From NCBI RefSeq assembly GCF_017377745.1, contig NZ_JAFVMG010000011.1:27082-91081 (forward strand): a DNA stretch of 64,000 nt, written 5' to 3'. Of this stretch, positions 1 to 10,219 are shown piece after piece. A model generated the notes under the pieces. The model was not told the DNA's origin. It searched no databases and was given only the letters and a program-made list of their open reading frames with translations. Made by a program: the position numbers and the translations under genes. The stretch's first letter is position 1; each line of letters opens with the position of its first letter. The stretch comes from Acetobacter suratthaniensis (GTDB lineage Bacteria > Pseudomonadota > Alphaproteobacteria > Acetobacterales > Acetobacteraceae).

Positions 1-675
1 ATCCTCATAAACCGCGTACTGCTCCATGTCCTGCGGTGTGCCGCGCATGTGCATGAGCACAATGCCGCATGTATGCCCGGCCAACAGTGGCAGGGCGCCG
101 GGATCATGCCGCAGGGCCGTCACATCGTTGATAACGGCTGCCCCCGCTGCCAGCGCGCGCTCCATCACCAGACCATTGCGCGTATCGACCGACAGGGCCG
201 CCTGCGGCACCGCCTGCCGTAACGCGGTGATAACCGGCCCCACACGCTCCCATTCCTGCGCGGGCGTAATCACCGCCGAGCCGGGCCGCGTGCTTTCCCC
301 ACCAATATCGAGCACCCGGCACCCGGCCGCCACCATCGCCCGGCCTGCCTGCACGGCGGCCTCGGACGTGTCGTGCTGTCCGCCATCGCTGAAACTGTCC
401 GGCGTTGCATTGAGGATACCCATAACCTGAGCCCCCGCAGGCAACCCCGCCGCAGAAACAGGAGCGACAACCCGCGCCAGCTCGCCCTGCCAGCCTGCTG
501 GTATATCAGAAACCGGTCGCGGCGCGGAAAGCTGTGCGCCTTCAATCAGCCTGACGGCTGAAAAAGCAACATCGCCCCCCATAAGCCACTGCGCCGTGCC
601 CTGCCGCACGGCCGTAACGGCCGCATCGCCATAAAGCAGGCCCATGGGTTCCACCAGCCGGTGCCACTGACCCAT
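1..675 (-). CDS. folP: dihydropteroate synthase, truncated by left window edge
   Basis: Makes 7,8-dihydropteroate from p-aminobenzoate and the pterin diphosphate in cytoplasmic folate synthesis. The reading frame stays open from an ATG at 675 to the window edge, so the C-terminus is missing. The family signature MGILNATPDSFSDGG is seen near residues 84-98, followed by DIGGESTRPG (pterin-pyrophosphate binding) and the strand VDTR. About 80 residues precede the signature, an N-terminal extension common in this clade. GGAG upstream of the ATG supports the start. It lies just downstream of ftsH, beyond a strong hairpin, so it may use read-through or its own promoter. Confidence 0.93.
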   Translation of the reverse strand, partial: MGQWHRLVEPMGLLYGDAAVTAVRQGTAQWLMGGDVAFSAVRLIEGAQLSAPRPVSDIPAGWQGELARVVAPVSAAGLPAGAQVMGILNATPDSFSDGGQHDTSEAAVQAGRAMVAAGCRVLDIGGESTRPGSAVITPAQEWERVGPVITALRQAVPQAALSVDTRNGLVMERALAAGAAVINDVTALRHDPGALPLLAGHTCGIVLMHMRGTPQDMEQYAVYED

Positions 676-696
676 GCCCGTACTCCGCTCTCTTAC

Positions 697-750
697 GCCA
701 AAAACAAAAGAACCCGGCCAGCGGCTCCGTAACGGAGCACACTGGCCGGG
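697..750 (-). terminator. Rho-independent terminator after ftsH
   Basis: On the minus strand a long hairpin has outer arms CCCGGCCAG (742-750) and CTGGCCGGG (713-721) and a nested CTCCG/CGGAG stem. It is followed by a T-rich tract, TTCTTTTGTTTTT. It sits between the ftsH stop and the folP start. Confidence 0.85.
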
Positions 751-798
751 CCATAACACTCAGGCTTGATAAACCAACCCGATAAACCCACCGCAGCC

Positions 799-2730
799 CT
801 AGCCGGGCTGTGGCACGGACTGAGAACCCTCTTCCGCCGCAGGGGTGGAAGGCGCGTCCTCTCCGGCGGCAACCTGCGGCACGGAAGCCCGGCGGTTGAT
901 CGGGCCTTTTTCGTCTTCCTCGGCCCGCTCGATCGGCTGACCGCGCATGATCTGACGGATTTCCTCGCCCGACAGGGTTTCAAACTCCAGCAGGGCATTG
1001 GCCAGACTATGAAGCTGATCCACATGGCCATGCAGATAAGTGCGGGCCTGTTCGTAGGCATCCTCGATCAGACGACGGATTTCCTCGTCGATCTCGCGCG
1101 CCGTTTCCTCGGAGAAGTTCCGGCTCGGCCCACCGAAGAAGCTGCCGCCCTGATCGTCATCCACATAGGCGATCATGCCCAGCTTTTCGCTCATGCCCCA
1201 TTCGGTCACCATGCTGCGGGCAACGCGGGTGGCCATTTTAATGTCACCCATCGCGCCGTTGCAGATGTTGTCCTTGCCGTAAACCACTTCCTCCGCCACG
1301 CGGCCACCCATAGCCACAACCAGATGGGCAATGGCGTTGTTGCGGCTCATGGACAGGCGATCATCCTCGGGCAGACGCATGACCATACCCAGCGCACGAC
1401 CACGCGGAATGATGGTGGCTTTATGGATAGGCTCGCTTTCGGGCACCAGCACGGCGGTAATGGCGTGTCCGGCCTCGTGATAGGCGGTACGCTTCTTTTC
1501 CTCATCGCTCATGACCAGCGAGCGACGCTCAACACCCATCAGCACCTTGTCCTTGGCGTTTTCAAACTCACGCATGGATACGGTACGCCGCCCCAGACGG
1601 GCTGCGGCCAGTGCGGCCTCGTTCACCAGATTGGCGAGATCCGCACCGGAGAAACCGGGCGTGCCACGCGCAATGATACGCGGCTCAACATCAGCCGCCA
1701 GCGGCACCTTGCGCATATGCACGCGCAGGATTTTCTCGCGCCCCGAAACATCGGGGTTAGGAACCACCACCTGCCGGTCAAACCGGCCGGGGCGCAGCAG
1801 GGCGGGGTCAAGCACATCCGGGCGGTTGGTCGCGGCAATCAGGATCACGCCCTCATTGCTTTCAAAACCGTCCATCTCCACCAGCATCTGGTTGAGGGTC
1901 TGCTCGCGTTCGTCGTTACCGCCGCCCATGCCCGCACCACGATGGCGGCCCACGGCGTCGATTTCGTCGATGAAGATAATGCACGGTGCGGCTTTCTTGC
2001 CCTGCTCGAACATGTCACGCACGCGGGAGGCACCAACACCGACGAACATTTCAACAAAGTCCGAACCGGAGATGGTGAAGAACGGCACATTGGCTTCCCC
2101 CGCAATGGCGCGGGCCAGCAGCGTCTTACCCGTACCGGGAGGGCCGACAAGCAGCACGCCCTTGGGAATTTTGCCGCCAAGGCGGGTGAACTTCTGCGGG
2201 TCTTTCAGAAAATCCACGATTTCCTGAAGCTCGGCCTTCGGTTCATCAATGCCCGCCACGTCATCAAACGTCACGCGGCCATGTTTTTCGGTCAGCATTC
2301 TGGCGCGCGACTTGCCAAAGCCCATGGCGCGGCCACCGGCACCCTGCATCTGGCGCATCATGAACAGCCATGCGGCTACCAGCAGCAGAATGGGCAGCGC
2401 GTTCAGGAAATAGCGCAGCAGCGGGCTACCATCCTGATCAAGCGGCTTGGCCGAGACCTCAACCCCCTTGCTCACCAGATGCGAGACAAGGGACGGATCA
2501 TCCGGCGCGTAGCTTTCAAACGCCGTGCCATCCTTGAGCGTGCCGGAAATATTGTGGTTCTGCATGACCACCGAGCGAACATGCCCTGCATCCACATCCG
2601 CCACAAAGTCGGAATAGGCGAGCTGCTGCGCGGCGTGCTGAGCACTTCCGGGCTGGAACATGTTCACAAGCAGGAGAAGCACCAGAATGATGCTGACCCA
2701 CAGCGCCAGATTGCGGCCTAAATTATTCAT
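799..2730 (-). CDS. ftsH: ATP-dependent zinc metalloprotease FtsH
   Basis: Membrane-anchored AAA+ protease that degrades misfolded membrane proteins and short-lived regulators; 643 residues, normal for the family. Visible features are an N-terminal membrane segment (about 8-24), a periplasmic domain, a second membrane segment (about 107-124), Walker A GPPGTGKT (196-203), Walker B IIFIDEID (251-258), the second region of homology with RPGRFDRQ, and the zinc-site HEAGH (418-422). The C-terminal tail after about 610 is charged and proline-containing. It follows tilS, as in many alphaproteobacteria. A 651-codon open frame on the opposite strand is a codon-bias shadow. Confidence 0.98.
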   Translation of the reverse strand: MNNLGRNLALWVSIILVLLLLVNMFQPGSAQHAAQQLAYSDFVADVDAGHVRSVVMQNHNISGTLKDGTAFESYAPDDPSLVSHLVSKGVEVSAKPLDQDGSPLLRYFLNALPILLLVAAWLFMMRQMQGAGGRAMGFGKSRARMLTEKHGRVTFDDVAGIDEPKAELQEIVDFLKDPQKFTRLGGKIPKGVLLVGPPGTGKTLLARAIAGEANVPFFTISGSDFVEMFVGVGASRVRDMFEQGKKAAPCIIFIDEIDAVGRHRGAGMGGGNDEREQTLNQMLVEMDGFESNEGVILIAATNRPDVLDPALLRPGRFDRQVVVPNPDVSGREKILRVHMRKVPLAADVEPRIIARGTPGFSGADLANLVNEAALAAARLGRRTVSMREFENAKDKVLMGVERRSLVMSDEEKKRTAYHEAGHAITAVLVPESEPIHKATIIPRGRALGMVMRLPEDDRLSMSRNNAIAHLVVAMGGRVAEEVVYGKDNICNGAMGDIKMATRVARSMVTEWGMSEKLGMIAYVDDDQGGSFFGGPSRNFSEETAREIDEEIRRLIEDAYEQARTYLHGHVDQLHSLANALLEFETLSGEEIRQIMRGQPIERAEEDEKGPINRRASVPQVAAGEDAPSTPAAEEGSQSVPQPG

Positions 2731-2846
2731 CGTGCCCGAGTATCCATAGTTCTAGAGCGAGAGCGCGCCCTGTGCTGTATCTTGCCCGCCCATGCTCAGA
2801 AAAAGCAACCTCTCCAGCCTGTAAATGGGTACGAACGCCGCCATTC

Positions 2847-4163
2847 CTAGGGCTGGAAGCAAATATTATCCGGCCCAGCCCCTGACAGGGGGCCATAAAC
2901 TCCCCCGCCGCTCAGCGGGGCTGGGGGGGTAAAAAAGAAAGATGCAGCCTTATATCCGCTGGCATCGGCTGGCATCAGCCCCTCTGGCGCAACCCAGTCG
3001 AGCGCTGGCACGGCCACCCGCACGCCACGCCACCACAGGGCAGGCAAGGTCGCACAGAAAGCCGCAGGCCAGCCCTGCCGTGCGGCCCGAGGCAACCCGG
3101 CACCCGCAGCCGCCACGTAAAGCCCGGCGGAGTCCGCTGTGTTATCGGCCCCCTCTGCTGCCGCCCGGCACGAGTCTGCGGGCACGCTCAGGGTAAAGCG
3201 TCCGTCCCACACGGCACCCGCGCGGGCAGGCATGGCCGGGGCCATTGCCGCCGCCTCACGCAGTAGCCACCAGATATCACGCCAGCGCACCAGCCGCGCA
3301 CCAGCCAGCGTAGCTCCCCCTTGCGCTGGCCCGCCAGCCTGCACCGCAGCGCACAAACGTTCCACCGCATCGGGTGCAGGCGGATACACCCGCCCGCTGA
3401 TACAGCGGATCAGCATGGCCAAAAGCGCTGGTTCGGGCAGGTGCGGCCCCAGTCGCGCCCAGCCCTGCGGCAGCACAGCAACCGTACGGGCCAGCACAGC
3501 CGCGCGCTCGGCCTCACGCGCCATGCGCCCCTCCCCGGCCTCCATCGCCAGACACCAGAATTTTTCGCGCAGGCTCTCATCACCCAGCGCGTGTCTGATC
3601 CGCACCCGCTCGGCCCGCCTGTCCTCATTGGAAGGATCATCCACCCATGCCAGCCCGGCGGCCCGTAGAGTATTGCGCAGCGCCAGCCGCGAAACCCCGA
3701 GCAAAGGCCTTACCAGCCGCAGGTCAGGCAGCAGGCTGATCCAGCCCATACCCGCCAGCCCGTCCGGCCCGCTGCCTGCTGCCTGCCGCATACAGGCGGT
3801 TTCAGCCTGATCATCCGCCTGATGGCCCAACAACAGATCCAGGCACCCTTCCGCCCGGCAGGCCGCACGCAGGGCGGCATAGCGTGCATTCCGCGCACGA
3901 TGCGCAATGCCCGGCCCATACGGCAGGTCTGTCAGTGTCAGAAGGCGGGCGGGTACGCCCATAACCCGCAGGCGCTCGATGGTAAGGGCCGCTTCGGCAG
4001 CGGATTCCGCCCGCAATCCATGGTCCACCACAAAAGCCAGAAGAGAGTGCCGCCACTGGCGGGCAAGCCACGCCAGACACAGGCTGTCACCCCCGCCGGA
4101 AACCGCCAGCGCTACAGGCGGCTGGCCGGGGGCATCCGCCACGAATGGCCCCAACCCCGCCAT
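2847..4163 (-). CDS. tilS: tRNA(Ile)-lysidine synthase
   Basis: Converts cytidine 34 of the CAU-anticodon tRNA-Ile to lysidine using ATP and lysine, so that the tRNA reads AUA. The N-type ATP pyrophosphatase P-loop SGGGDS is at residues 22-27, followed by the HGLR motif (VDHGLRAE) and LLGHQADDQAET. The C-terminal third is less conserved, as in the family. 438 residues. The frame stays open upstream of the ATG with plausible residues but without a good start codon, so the ATG at 4163 is kept. Part of the tol-pal-cpoB-tilS-ftsH run. Confidence 0.93.
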   Translation of the reverse strand: MAGLGPFVADAPGQPPVALAVSGGGDSLCLAWLARQWRHSLLAFVVDHGLRAESAAEAALTIERLRVMGVPARLLTLTDLPYGPGIAHRARNARYAALRAACRAEGCLDLLLGHQADDQAETACMRQAAGSGPDGLAGMGWISLLPDLRLVRPLLGVSRLALRNTLRAAGLAWVDDPSNEDRRAERVRIRHALGDESLREKFWCLAMEAGEGRMAREAERAAVLARTVAVLPQGWARLGPHLPEPALLAMLIRCISGRVYPPAPDAVERLCAAVQAGGPAQGGATLAGARLVRWRDIWWLLREAAAMAPAMPARAGAVWDGRFTLSVPADSCRAAAEGADNTADSAGLYVAAAGAGLPRAARQGWPAAFCATLPALWWRGVRVAVPALDWVAPEGLMPADASGYKAASFFFTPPAPLSGGGVYGPLSGAGPDNICFQP

Positions 4164-4271
4164 ATGTCCGGCAAACCATCGGGGGCAGACAGCCTGCCCG
4201 GAAAAAACAGGCCGCCCCGCAAACAGGACGGAAATACCCCTACCCCCCTAAGCCGTGTGGCCGGGCTGGCA

Positions 4272-5132
4272 TCAACCGCATCCACCGCGCTGGGCATAAA
4301 TGTCCGCCGCGTTACTGACACGCTTGGCAGGCTCAGGAAATTCTGCATGCAGTTTGCTGAGCGCCTGACAGGCGGCCTTCTTGTCACCCAGCGCCAGCAG
4401 CGTTGCGGTCACACCCAGCAGGGCATCAGGTGCGCGGGTGCTTTTGGGAGACAGGCTATAAGCCTCGTAATAGGCCAAAGCCGACTGGCGATACTGCTTC
4501 TGCCCGGCAAGAGACTGCGCCAGCAGGAACTGTGCATCCACCTTGAAAGCGCCCTTGGCGTGCTGTAGGGCCGCCTGCGCGTTTTCATGCGCGGTATCGT
4601 AGTCTTTCTTGACCAGCGCCGCCTTACCCGCCTTGAGCAGATCATCAGGCGTGGTGGGAGCACTTTCGGCCGCCGCTGCAGGTGCGCTGGTGGAGGCTGC
4701 CGTGGAAGCCGCTGCACCGGCAGACGCACCGCCTGCACCATTCTGGGCCGCGAACTGGTTATCGCCAATCTGCTTGGCGAGAGCGGCTGTCTTCTGCTGC
4801 AAATCGTTGGTGAGCTGATCAATCTCGCCACGCATATCGCGCTGCTGCTGTTCCAGCGTGCTCACACGCTCCAGCAACTGCGAAACCAGATCGCCGTTGG
4901 CGGCTGCCCCGCCGGACGATGCTGCGGGTGCCACAATATCGCCCCCGTGAGAGGACTGAACCTGTTCAAGCTCCTGCCTGAGCGCCAGAATCTGGTTCTG
5001 CAAGGCAATGCCTTCGCGGCTGGAAACATCCTGCGCCCAGCCTGCGGGGGCCGTTGTAGCCAGCAGTGCCGCTACACCAAGAGCCGCCAGCCCCTGCCGC
5101 GCACTCTGCCCTGTCGTGAACCTGGCCTTCAT
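4272..5132 (-). CDS. cpoB: Tol-Pal system protein CpoB (YbgF)
   Basis: Periplasmic coordinator that links the Tol machine to peptidoglycan synthesis at division. A Sec signal peptide (about 1-33, ending AGWA) is followed by glutamine-rich heptads around residues 45-60 and 90-130, the trimerising coiled coil. After an Ala/Ser-rich linker comes a C-terminal TPR region (about 165-286) with the family pattern of storing and handling similar-length helices. 286 residues. It lies directly after pal, its usual position, and is separated from it by a terminator-like hairpin that may reduce its expression relative to Pal. Confidence 0.92.
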   Translation of the reverse strand: MKARFTTGQSARQGLAALGVAALLATTAPAGWAQDVSSREGIALQNQILALRQELEQVQSSHGGDIVAPAASSGGAAANGDLVSQLLERVSTLEQQQRDMRGEIDQLTNDLQQKTAALAKQIGDNQFAAQNGAGGASAGAAASTAASTSAPAAAAESAPTTPDDLLKAGKAALVKKDYDTAHENAQAALQHAKGAFKVDAQFLLAQSLAGQKQYRQSALAYYEAYSLSPKSTRAPDALLGVTATLLALGDKKAACQALSKLHAEFPEPAKRVSNAADIYAQRGGCG

Positions 5133-5200
5133 GGGAACCTCTCGCTTGCTTTCCTGTCGGGCAAGGATTTCACCATTGTGCCCGGCAAAATCAAGTACGT

Positions 5201-5239
5201 AAAAACAAAACAGGCCGGGCCTTTGATGGCCCGGCCTGT
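5201..5239 (-). terminator. terminator downstream of pal
   Basis: On the minus strand the arms ACAGGCCGGGCC and GGCCCGGCCTGT (12 perfect pairs, 5228-5239 with 5210-5221) enclose a 6-nt loop and are followed by TTTTGTTTTT. It lies 39 bases beyond the pal stop codon, so cpoB may be transcribed at a lower level than pal. Confidence 0.88.
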
Positions 5240-5277
5240 CAGCCGATCAGATCAGAAATTCAGAAATACTGAAGTTC

Positions 5278-5748
5278 TTACTTAACGGAGGTAATGGCGT
5301 TACGGTTCTGCGCCCAAGCTTCCTCGTTGTCACCAAGAGCCGTGGGACGGTCCTTGCCGTAGGAAATGGTGGAGATGCGCGTGGACGCAACACCCTTGGA
5401 CACCAGGAAGTCACGCGCGGCGTTGGCGCGACGCTGGCCCAGGGCGATGTTGTATTCTTCGGTGCCGCGGTCATCGCAGTTACCGGCGACTTCAACATTC
5501 ACCTGCTGGTACTTCGCCAGCCAGTCAGCCTGCTTCTGCAGGGTCACCTTGGCGTCGTCCTTCAGGCCGCTCTTGTTGAGGTCGTAGAACACGCGGTCGC
5601 CAACGTTGGCAACGAGGTCAGCTTCGCTGCCCGGGACGGGGCCAGACGGGATGCTCGCACCCGTGGAGGCACCGGTGTTCGCCTTTTCATTCGCGCAGGC
5701 TGACAGAAGAGCAACCATACCAAGCGCGGCAACAACTTTCAGTCTCAT
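5278..5748 (-). CDS. pal: peptidoglycan-associated lipoprotein Pal
   Basis: Outer-membrane lipoprotein that binds diaminopimelate of peptidoglycan and interacts with TolB. 156 residues from the ATG at 5748. The lipobox LLSAC follows a short hydrophobic leader, with cysteine as the first mature residue. The OmpA-like domain shows NVEVAGNCDDRGTEEYNIALGQRRANAARDF (quoted in part by its key residues: GxCDxRGTxEYNxxLGxRRA). An in-frame upstream ATG at 5880 exists, but the signal sequence begins at 5748, so the shorter form is chosen. It has its own long upstream region with palindromes. Confidence 0.96.
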   Translation of the reverse strand: MRLKVVAALGMVALLSACANEKANTGASTGASIPSGPVPGSEADLVANVGDRVFYDLNKSGLKDDAKVTLQKQADWLAKYQQVNVEVAGNCDDRGTEEYNIALGQRRANAARDFLVSKGVASTRISTISYGKDRPTALGDNEEAWAQNRNAITSVK

Positions 5749-6099
5749 GTGTCGGATCCTGAGAATTAGCCCCAAAAGGGAGCTATTCGGAGAAAAAAGA
5801 GTTAATAACCTTGTATCCCCGCGTATCCCTTCAGCTCCTCTCCGAATCCCTTCAAAGAGCCGACGAATTTTGGAGACCAATTCGCCCTAAGCCATAGCTT
5901 ATCCGCGAGGTCAAGTTTCATTTCAATTTGTCATGACTGGCATGACAATACTGATACCGAAACGACACAATAATTCTTGAAAACCCGTGTTCATCCCTTT
6001 GAACACACGCAGTTTTGTACGGCCTCGAATGGCGTTTTTCCGCCCTGTCGCCTCACGCGCACACAGCGCGGAGACTCCAAGGCAAAAAAATATTCGTGC
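5749..6099. promoter_or_regulatory. pal upstream region with two perfect palindromes
   Basis: This 351-base gap between tolB and pal carries no convincing gene. Two perfect inverted repeats are present: TGTCATG-N5-CATGACA (5929-5947) and GTGTTCA-N6-TGAACAC (5987-6006). The surrounding sequence is AT-richer than its neighbours. The region presumably holds the pal promoter and the end of the tolB transcript. No regulator can be named from the sequence. Confidence 0.5.
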
Positions 6100-7470
6100 T
6101 CAGCCGTTCAACGGCGACCAGGTCGGGTCAGACGCCTGTTCAGGCGTGGACACCACGCGGTCGTTAAAGCCGGTAATGTCCACCATACCGATCCCGGAGC
6201 TGAATCCGCTACCACCGGCCCCGGCCCGCGTCTGGCGGCAATAAACCAGCACACGCCCGTTGGGGCAGAAGCTCGGGTTTTCAACCGTAAAGCCTTCGGT
6301 CATGATCCGCTCGCCCGTGCCGTCCGGGGACATGACCCCCAGCGAGAAGGCATTGTTGGCAATACGCGTAAAGGCAATCAGATCGCCACGGGGCGACCAG
6401 ACCGGCGTGCCATACGTACCCTGACCATAGGAAATGCGGTGCGCAGCGCCCCCTGTGGCAGGCATGACATAAAGCTGCGGTGCACCCCCACGGTCGGAGT
6501 TGAACACGATCTGTGAGCCATCAGGGCTGAAACTGGGGCTGGTGTCGATCGCACCCGATGCCGTGATCTGCCGCCGCACGCCCGAAGACAGGTCAACCGT
6601 ATACAGGTCGGAGCCCCCATTGCGCGTGACCGACAGCACAACCGTATGCCCGTCAGGCGAGAAATGCGGCGCGAAGGAAATGCCCTGAAAATCACCCAGA
6701 ACCCGCTGCCGTCCAGTGCTGAGGTTGAACAGATACACACGCGGGCGATCATTGGCGTAGGACATGAACGCAATTTCATCGCGCGTGGGGCTGAAGCGCG
6801 GCGTCAGGGTCAGCCAGTGGCCAGCCGTGAGCATACGGCAGTTGGCGCCATCCTGATCCATGATCGCAAGCCGTGTAGTCTGGCGCCCACGCGGGCCATT
6901 GCGCGAAATAAAGGCGATCCGGGTATCAAAATACCCTTTCTCACCCAGCATGCGCTCATAGATCACATCACCCACAATATGGGCGATACGCCGCCAGTTG
7001 GCGGCCGAGGTGGTGTAGGCCGTGCCCTGAATCTGCTGGTGAGCCAGCACGTCCCACAGGCGGATTTCAACCCGCACGGACGAACCGCTACCCGTGACGC
7101 TGCCCGTAACCTGTGCATGCGCGCCCATAGCCTTGGCTGCGGCGAAATCGGGCGTACCCGTATTGGCCCCGCCGGGAATGACGCGGAACAGCCCTGTCGT
7201 GTTCAGGTCGTTGGTCAGCACCTGTGCAATCTGCTGGCCAAGCCCCGCCCCAAGATCAGGAACGATAATGGGGATAGGAGCCGTGCGGGCCTGATCGACC
7301 GTAATTTCGGCCTCGGCCCCCGTGGTGGCCGCGCGGGCGGTACCCTCAAGCGGCACAGCCAGAATACCGGCAGCGGCCAGACCGCCCCCCAGCAGCGAGC
7401 GACGGCCCAGGTTGCTCGCCAGCAGATCGGCGTCCTGATCGGAAATAAGAGGCCGGGTACTTTTCAGCAT
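6100..7470 (-). CDS. tolB: Tol-Pal system protein TolB with Tat-like signal
   Basis: Periplasmic beta-propeller protein that shuttles between Pal and TolA. 456 residues from the ATG at 7470, chosen because GAGGGAGGA lies just upstream. The N-terminal domain (about 60-180) includes the family pattern IPIIVPDLG. The propeller has repeated SPDG/FSPDGS motifs (HFSPDGHTVV, SFSPDGSQIVFNSDRGG, WSPRGD). The leader contains LGRRSLLGG and a hydrophobic stretch ending ARA, which resembles a twin-arginine signal rather than the usual Sec signal. It lies directly downstream of tolA. Confidence 0.95.
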   Translation of the reverse strand: MLKSTRPLISDQDADLLASNLGRRSLLGGGLAAAGILAVPLEGTARAATTGAEAEITVDQARTAPIPIIVPDLGAGLGQQIAQVLTNDLNTTGLFRVIPGGANTGTPDFAAAKAMGAHAQVTGSVTGSGSSVRVEIRLWDVLAHQQIQGTAYTTSAANWRRIAHIVGDVIYERMLGEKGYFDTRIAFISRNGPRGRQTTRLAIMDQDGANCRMLTAGHWLTLTPRFSPTRDEIAFMSYANDRPRVYLFNLSTGRQRVLGDFQGISFAPHFSPDGHTVVLSVTRNGGSDLYTVDLSSGVRRQITASGAIDTSPSFSPDGSQIVFNSDRGGAPQLYVMPATGGAAHRISYGQGTYGTPVWSPRGDLIAFTRIANNAFSLGVMSPDGTGERIMTEGFTVENPSFCPNGRVLVYCRQTRAGAGGSGFSSGIGMVDITGFNDRVVSTPEQASDPTWSPLNG

Positions 7471-7496
7471 GTTTTGTCCTCCCTCTGGCCTGATTT

Positions 7497-8492
7497 TCAA
7501 GGCCTGAACACAAATTTCAACTGCTGGGTCTGTCCGAGCAGTTCCTTGGGAATGGGCAGTTTGGCGCAGGTCGGATTCAGCACCGCGGCCCGGGCGCGTT
7601 CGGCCAGCGCACGGTAAGAGGAATCCGAGTCCATACGCGCCTGGGTTTCGGGCGCGAACTGCACGATACGTGCTTCACCCGTGCCATCGACCGTCACCAC
7701 CAGATGCGCGACAAAGGTCGCGTAATCCTTGGCGGCCGTATCTTCGGTGTAGCAACGCCGCACCTGTGCGCCGATAGCCTTCTGCTGGCCAACACTCAGG
7801 CTGCCCACGATATTGCCCACCGGCGACCCCCCACCACCGGGCGAGCCACCCGCCAGCGGGTTGGCACGGGCCTTGGGCGGGTGCGTCTGCTTCTGATCCG
7901 TGCGGAAGGCATCAAGCGTCGCCAGCAGCGAGTGCGTGTCTGGAACCGATTTCTTGACCTTGTTCGGCTGGGTGATGTGCGAAGGCACCACCATGTCCGG
8001 CACCTGATCGGCCTGCTGCGTAATCGGCGCAGGCGGCGCCACCATAGGAGACGGCTTGACCGGAGCGGGGGGCGAAGGCGGCGTTTTGACAGCCTCGGGC
8101 GATGGTTCCTCCGCCTTGGGGGGCAGCGGCTCGTCAGGCAGCTTTTCCACCTGAGGTTCAGGCGGGGGCGGCACCGGCGGAGGCGGTGGGGGCGGCGGAG
8201 GCGGTTCCTCGTTAGGAACATCCTTCGGCTGATCGGGCGTGGGCGGTGCTTCCTGCGCCTGCGGTGCCGGAGGCTTGGGATTGGTCGAAGGCGCATCGGC
8301 CTTGGCCGAAGGGCCACCGCTGTTATCGGATGGCTCGAACTCCATCTCGACTGGTGCTGGCTGCGGCTCTTCCGGCGGGGGCGTATGCGGCAGCGTGACC
8401 AGCATGGCCACAATCAACGCCACATGCAGCGCGCCCGACGTATAAAGTGAGCGACGGAGCAGAACCTGATCAAACCGCCGTGGCCGTGCCAT
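7497..8492 (-). CDS. tolA: TolA/TonB-like energy transducer
   Basis: Inner-membrane protein that spans the periplasm and links TolQR to TolB and Pal. One N-terminal membrane segment (about residues 15-35 in the 331-residue form) is followed by a very long proline-, glutamate- and lysine-rich spacer (about 40-180) and a C-terminal TolA/TonB fold with GEARIVQFAPETQ. AAGGGA is spaced properly before the ATG at 8492; the ATG two codons upstream at 8498 is also possible. It sits between tolR and tolB as expected. Confidence 0.9.
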   Translation of the reverse strand: MARPRRFDQVLLRRSLYTSGALHVALIVAMLVTLPHTPPPEEPQPAPVEMEFEPSDNSGGPSAKADAPSTNPKPPAPQAQEAPPTPDQPKDVPNEEPPPPPPPPPPVPPPPEPQVEKLPDEPLPPKAEEPSPEAVKTPPSPPAPVKPSPMVAPPAPITQQADQVPDMVVPSHITQPNKVKKSVPDTHSLLATLDAFRTDQKQTHPPKARANPLAGGSPGGGGSPVGNIVGSLSVGQQKAIGAQVRRCYTEDTAAKDYATFVAHLVVTVDGTGEARIVQFAPETQARMDSDSSYRALAERARAAVLNPTCAKLPIPKELLGQTQQLKFVFRP

Positions 8493-8528
8493 GGGCATTC
8501 CCTTAACCTCTGTGCCCTTGAAGCTGGT

Positions 8529-8960
<432 letters not shown>

Positions 8961-8963
8961 GGC

Positions 8964-9683
8964 TTACGCCCTTTCTTCGGACTGGCGCGACAGGATGGCG
9001 GCAAACTCGGCGCCGAAACCATCCAGCCTGTCCTCGAACAGATCCAGACTGTTGCTGATGATGTTGTACGCCACATAAGCGGGAATAGCCGTCACCAGAC
9101 CGATGGCCGTAGCAAACAGCGCTTCGGAAATACCGGGGGCGACAACGCTCAGGTTGGTATTATGTTCAGCGGCAATGGAGCTGAACGAGTGCATGATGCC
9201 CCACACCGTACCGAACAGGCCCACGAACGGCGCAACCGGAGCCACCGTCGCCAGAAAAATCACCCAGCGGCGCAGGCGATCCATCTCACGGGTGATGGTA
9301 ATGCCAATCGCGCGGTCAACCCGCTCCTTCACCCCGCCACGCACCAGATCAACACCCGGAATACGGGCCGAGCGTCGCCATTCGCCCATGGCCGCGCCAA
9401 AAACCGCCGTCATGGGGTTGGTGGGCTTGGCGCCATCCGTGTCGTACAGATCATCCAGACTGCCACCAGACCAGAAGCGATCCTCAAAGCTGGAAGCCTC
9501 GCGATTGATGCGCCGCAGCGTCAACGTCTTGGCGAAAATAATGGCCCACACCACAATGCTACACCCGAGCAGGCCAAGCATCACCAGTTTCACCACTAGC
9601 GAGGCATTGATGAACAACGCCCATACCGACAGATCTCCCGCCGCGCTCACGCCGAGATTCGCCGTATCAACCGCACGATCCAA
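8964..9683 (-). CDS. tolQ: proton-channel protein TolQ (MotA/TolQ/ExbB family)
   Basis: Inner-membrane motor subunit powering TolA. 239 residues with a first membrane segment near 28-50 and the conserved double membrane segment near 140-200, containing [17 protein letters not shown] and SVVAPGISEALFATAIGL (key patterns GLFGTVWGI and PGIxEAL). It heads tolQ-tolR-tolA-tolB on the minus strand. The 122-base gap to ybgC may contain a promoter. Confidence 0.96.
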   Translation of the reverse strand: MDRAVDTANLGVSAAGDLSVWALFINASLVVKLVMLGLLGCSIVVWAIIFAKTLTLRRINREASSFEDRFWSGGSLDDLYDTDGAKPTNPMTAVFGAAMGEWRRSARIPGVDLVRGGVKERVDRAIGITITREMDRLRRWVIFLATVAPVAPFVGLFGTVWGIMHSFSSIAAEHNTNLSVVAPGISEALFATAIGLVTAIPAYVAYNIISNSLDLFEDRLDGFGAEFAAILSRQSEERA

Positions 9684-9805
9684 TAACGCCTCCTGCCTTT
9701 AGCACCCCAACCGGACAAAACAGCCACCGACTCGGGAAAAGCCGATACTGCCCGATACTGCCGCCTGTATTACTGTGTTCCTCAACAAAGCAGAAGAGGC
9801 GCTTT

Positions 9806-10219
9806 TCAGTCCCTGACCGCCAGTTTTCGCAGAAGATCACGCCAGTTGGGCGGAAATCGGGCAGGATGGCCATCACTTGCCCGCACGCAGGCCAGACCCA
9901 CCTCCATTTCCGCAGCGATAACCCCCTCGCGCGTGACGGTCTGGCCCAGTACGCAACTGGCCGCACCCAGCCGCAAAAGCCGGGTTGTGACACATAGAAT
10001 ATCATCCAGACGCAGGGGGCTGCGGTAGGTCAGGCGGGCATCGCGCACCACAAAAACCAGACCATGCTCACGCAAAAGTTCCGAAACCGGCATGCCCATG
10101 GAGCGAATGGCCTCGGTGCGGGCGCGCTCGGCAAAAGCCAGATAGCGCGCGTGATAGACAATGCCCCCCGCGTCGGTATCCTCATAATAAACGCGGAACT
10201 CTATGGCGTGTTCGCTCAT
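9806..10219 (-). CDS. ybgC: acyl-CoA thioesterase YbgC (hotdog fold)
   Basis: Cytoplasmic hotdog thioesterase commonly found first in the tol-pal cluster. 137 residues. The family motif [25 protein letters not shown] supplies the catalytic aspartate (key residues [11 protein letters not shown]). Its start overlaps the ruvB stop by four bases, so translation is coupled to ruvB. The exact acyl substrate is not visible in sequence. Confidence 0.94.
   Translation of the reverse strand: MSEHAIEFRVYYEDTDAGGIVYHARYLAFAERARTEAIRSMGMPVSELLREHGLVFVVRDARLTYRSPLRLDDILCVTTRLLRLGAASCVLGQTVTREGVIAAEMEVGLACVRASDGHPARFPPNWRDLLRKLAVRD

Noticed and set aside
766..2721. A 651-codon open frame opposite ftsH
   Set aside because: It is the codon-bias shadow of a clear ftsH gene; its translation is rich in His/Gln/Arg with no domain.
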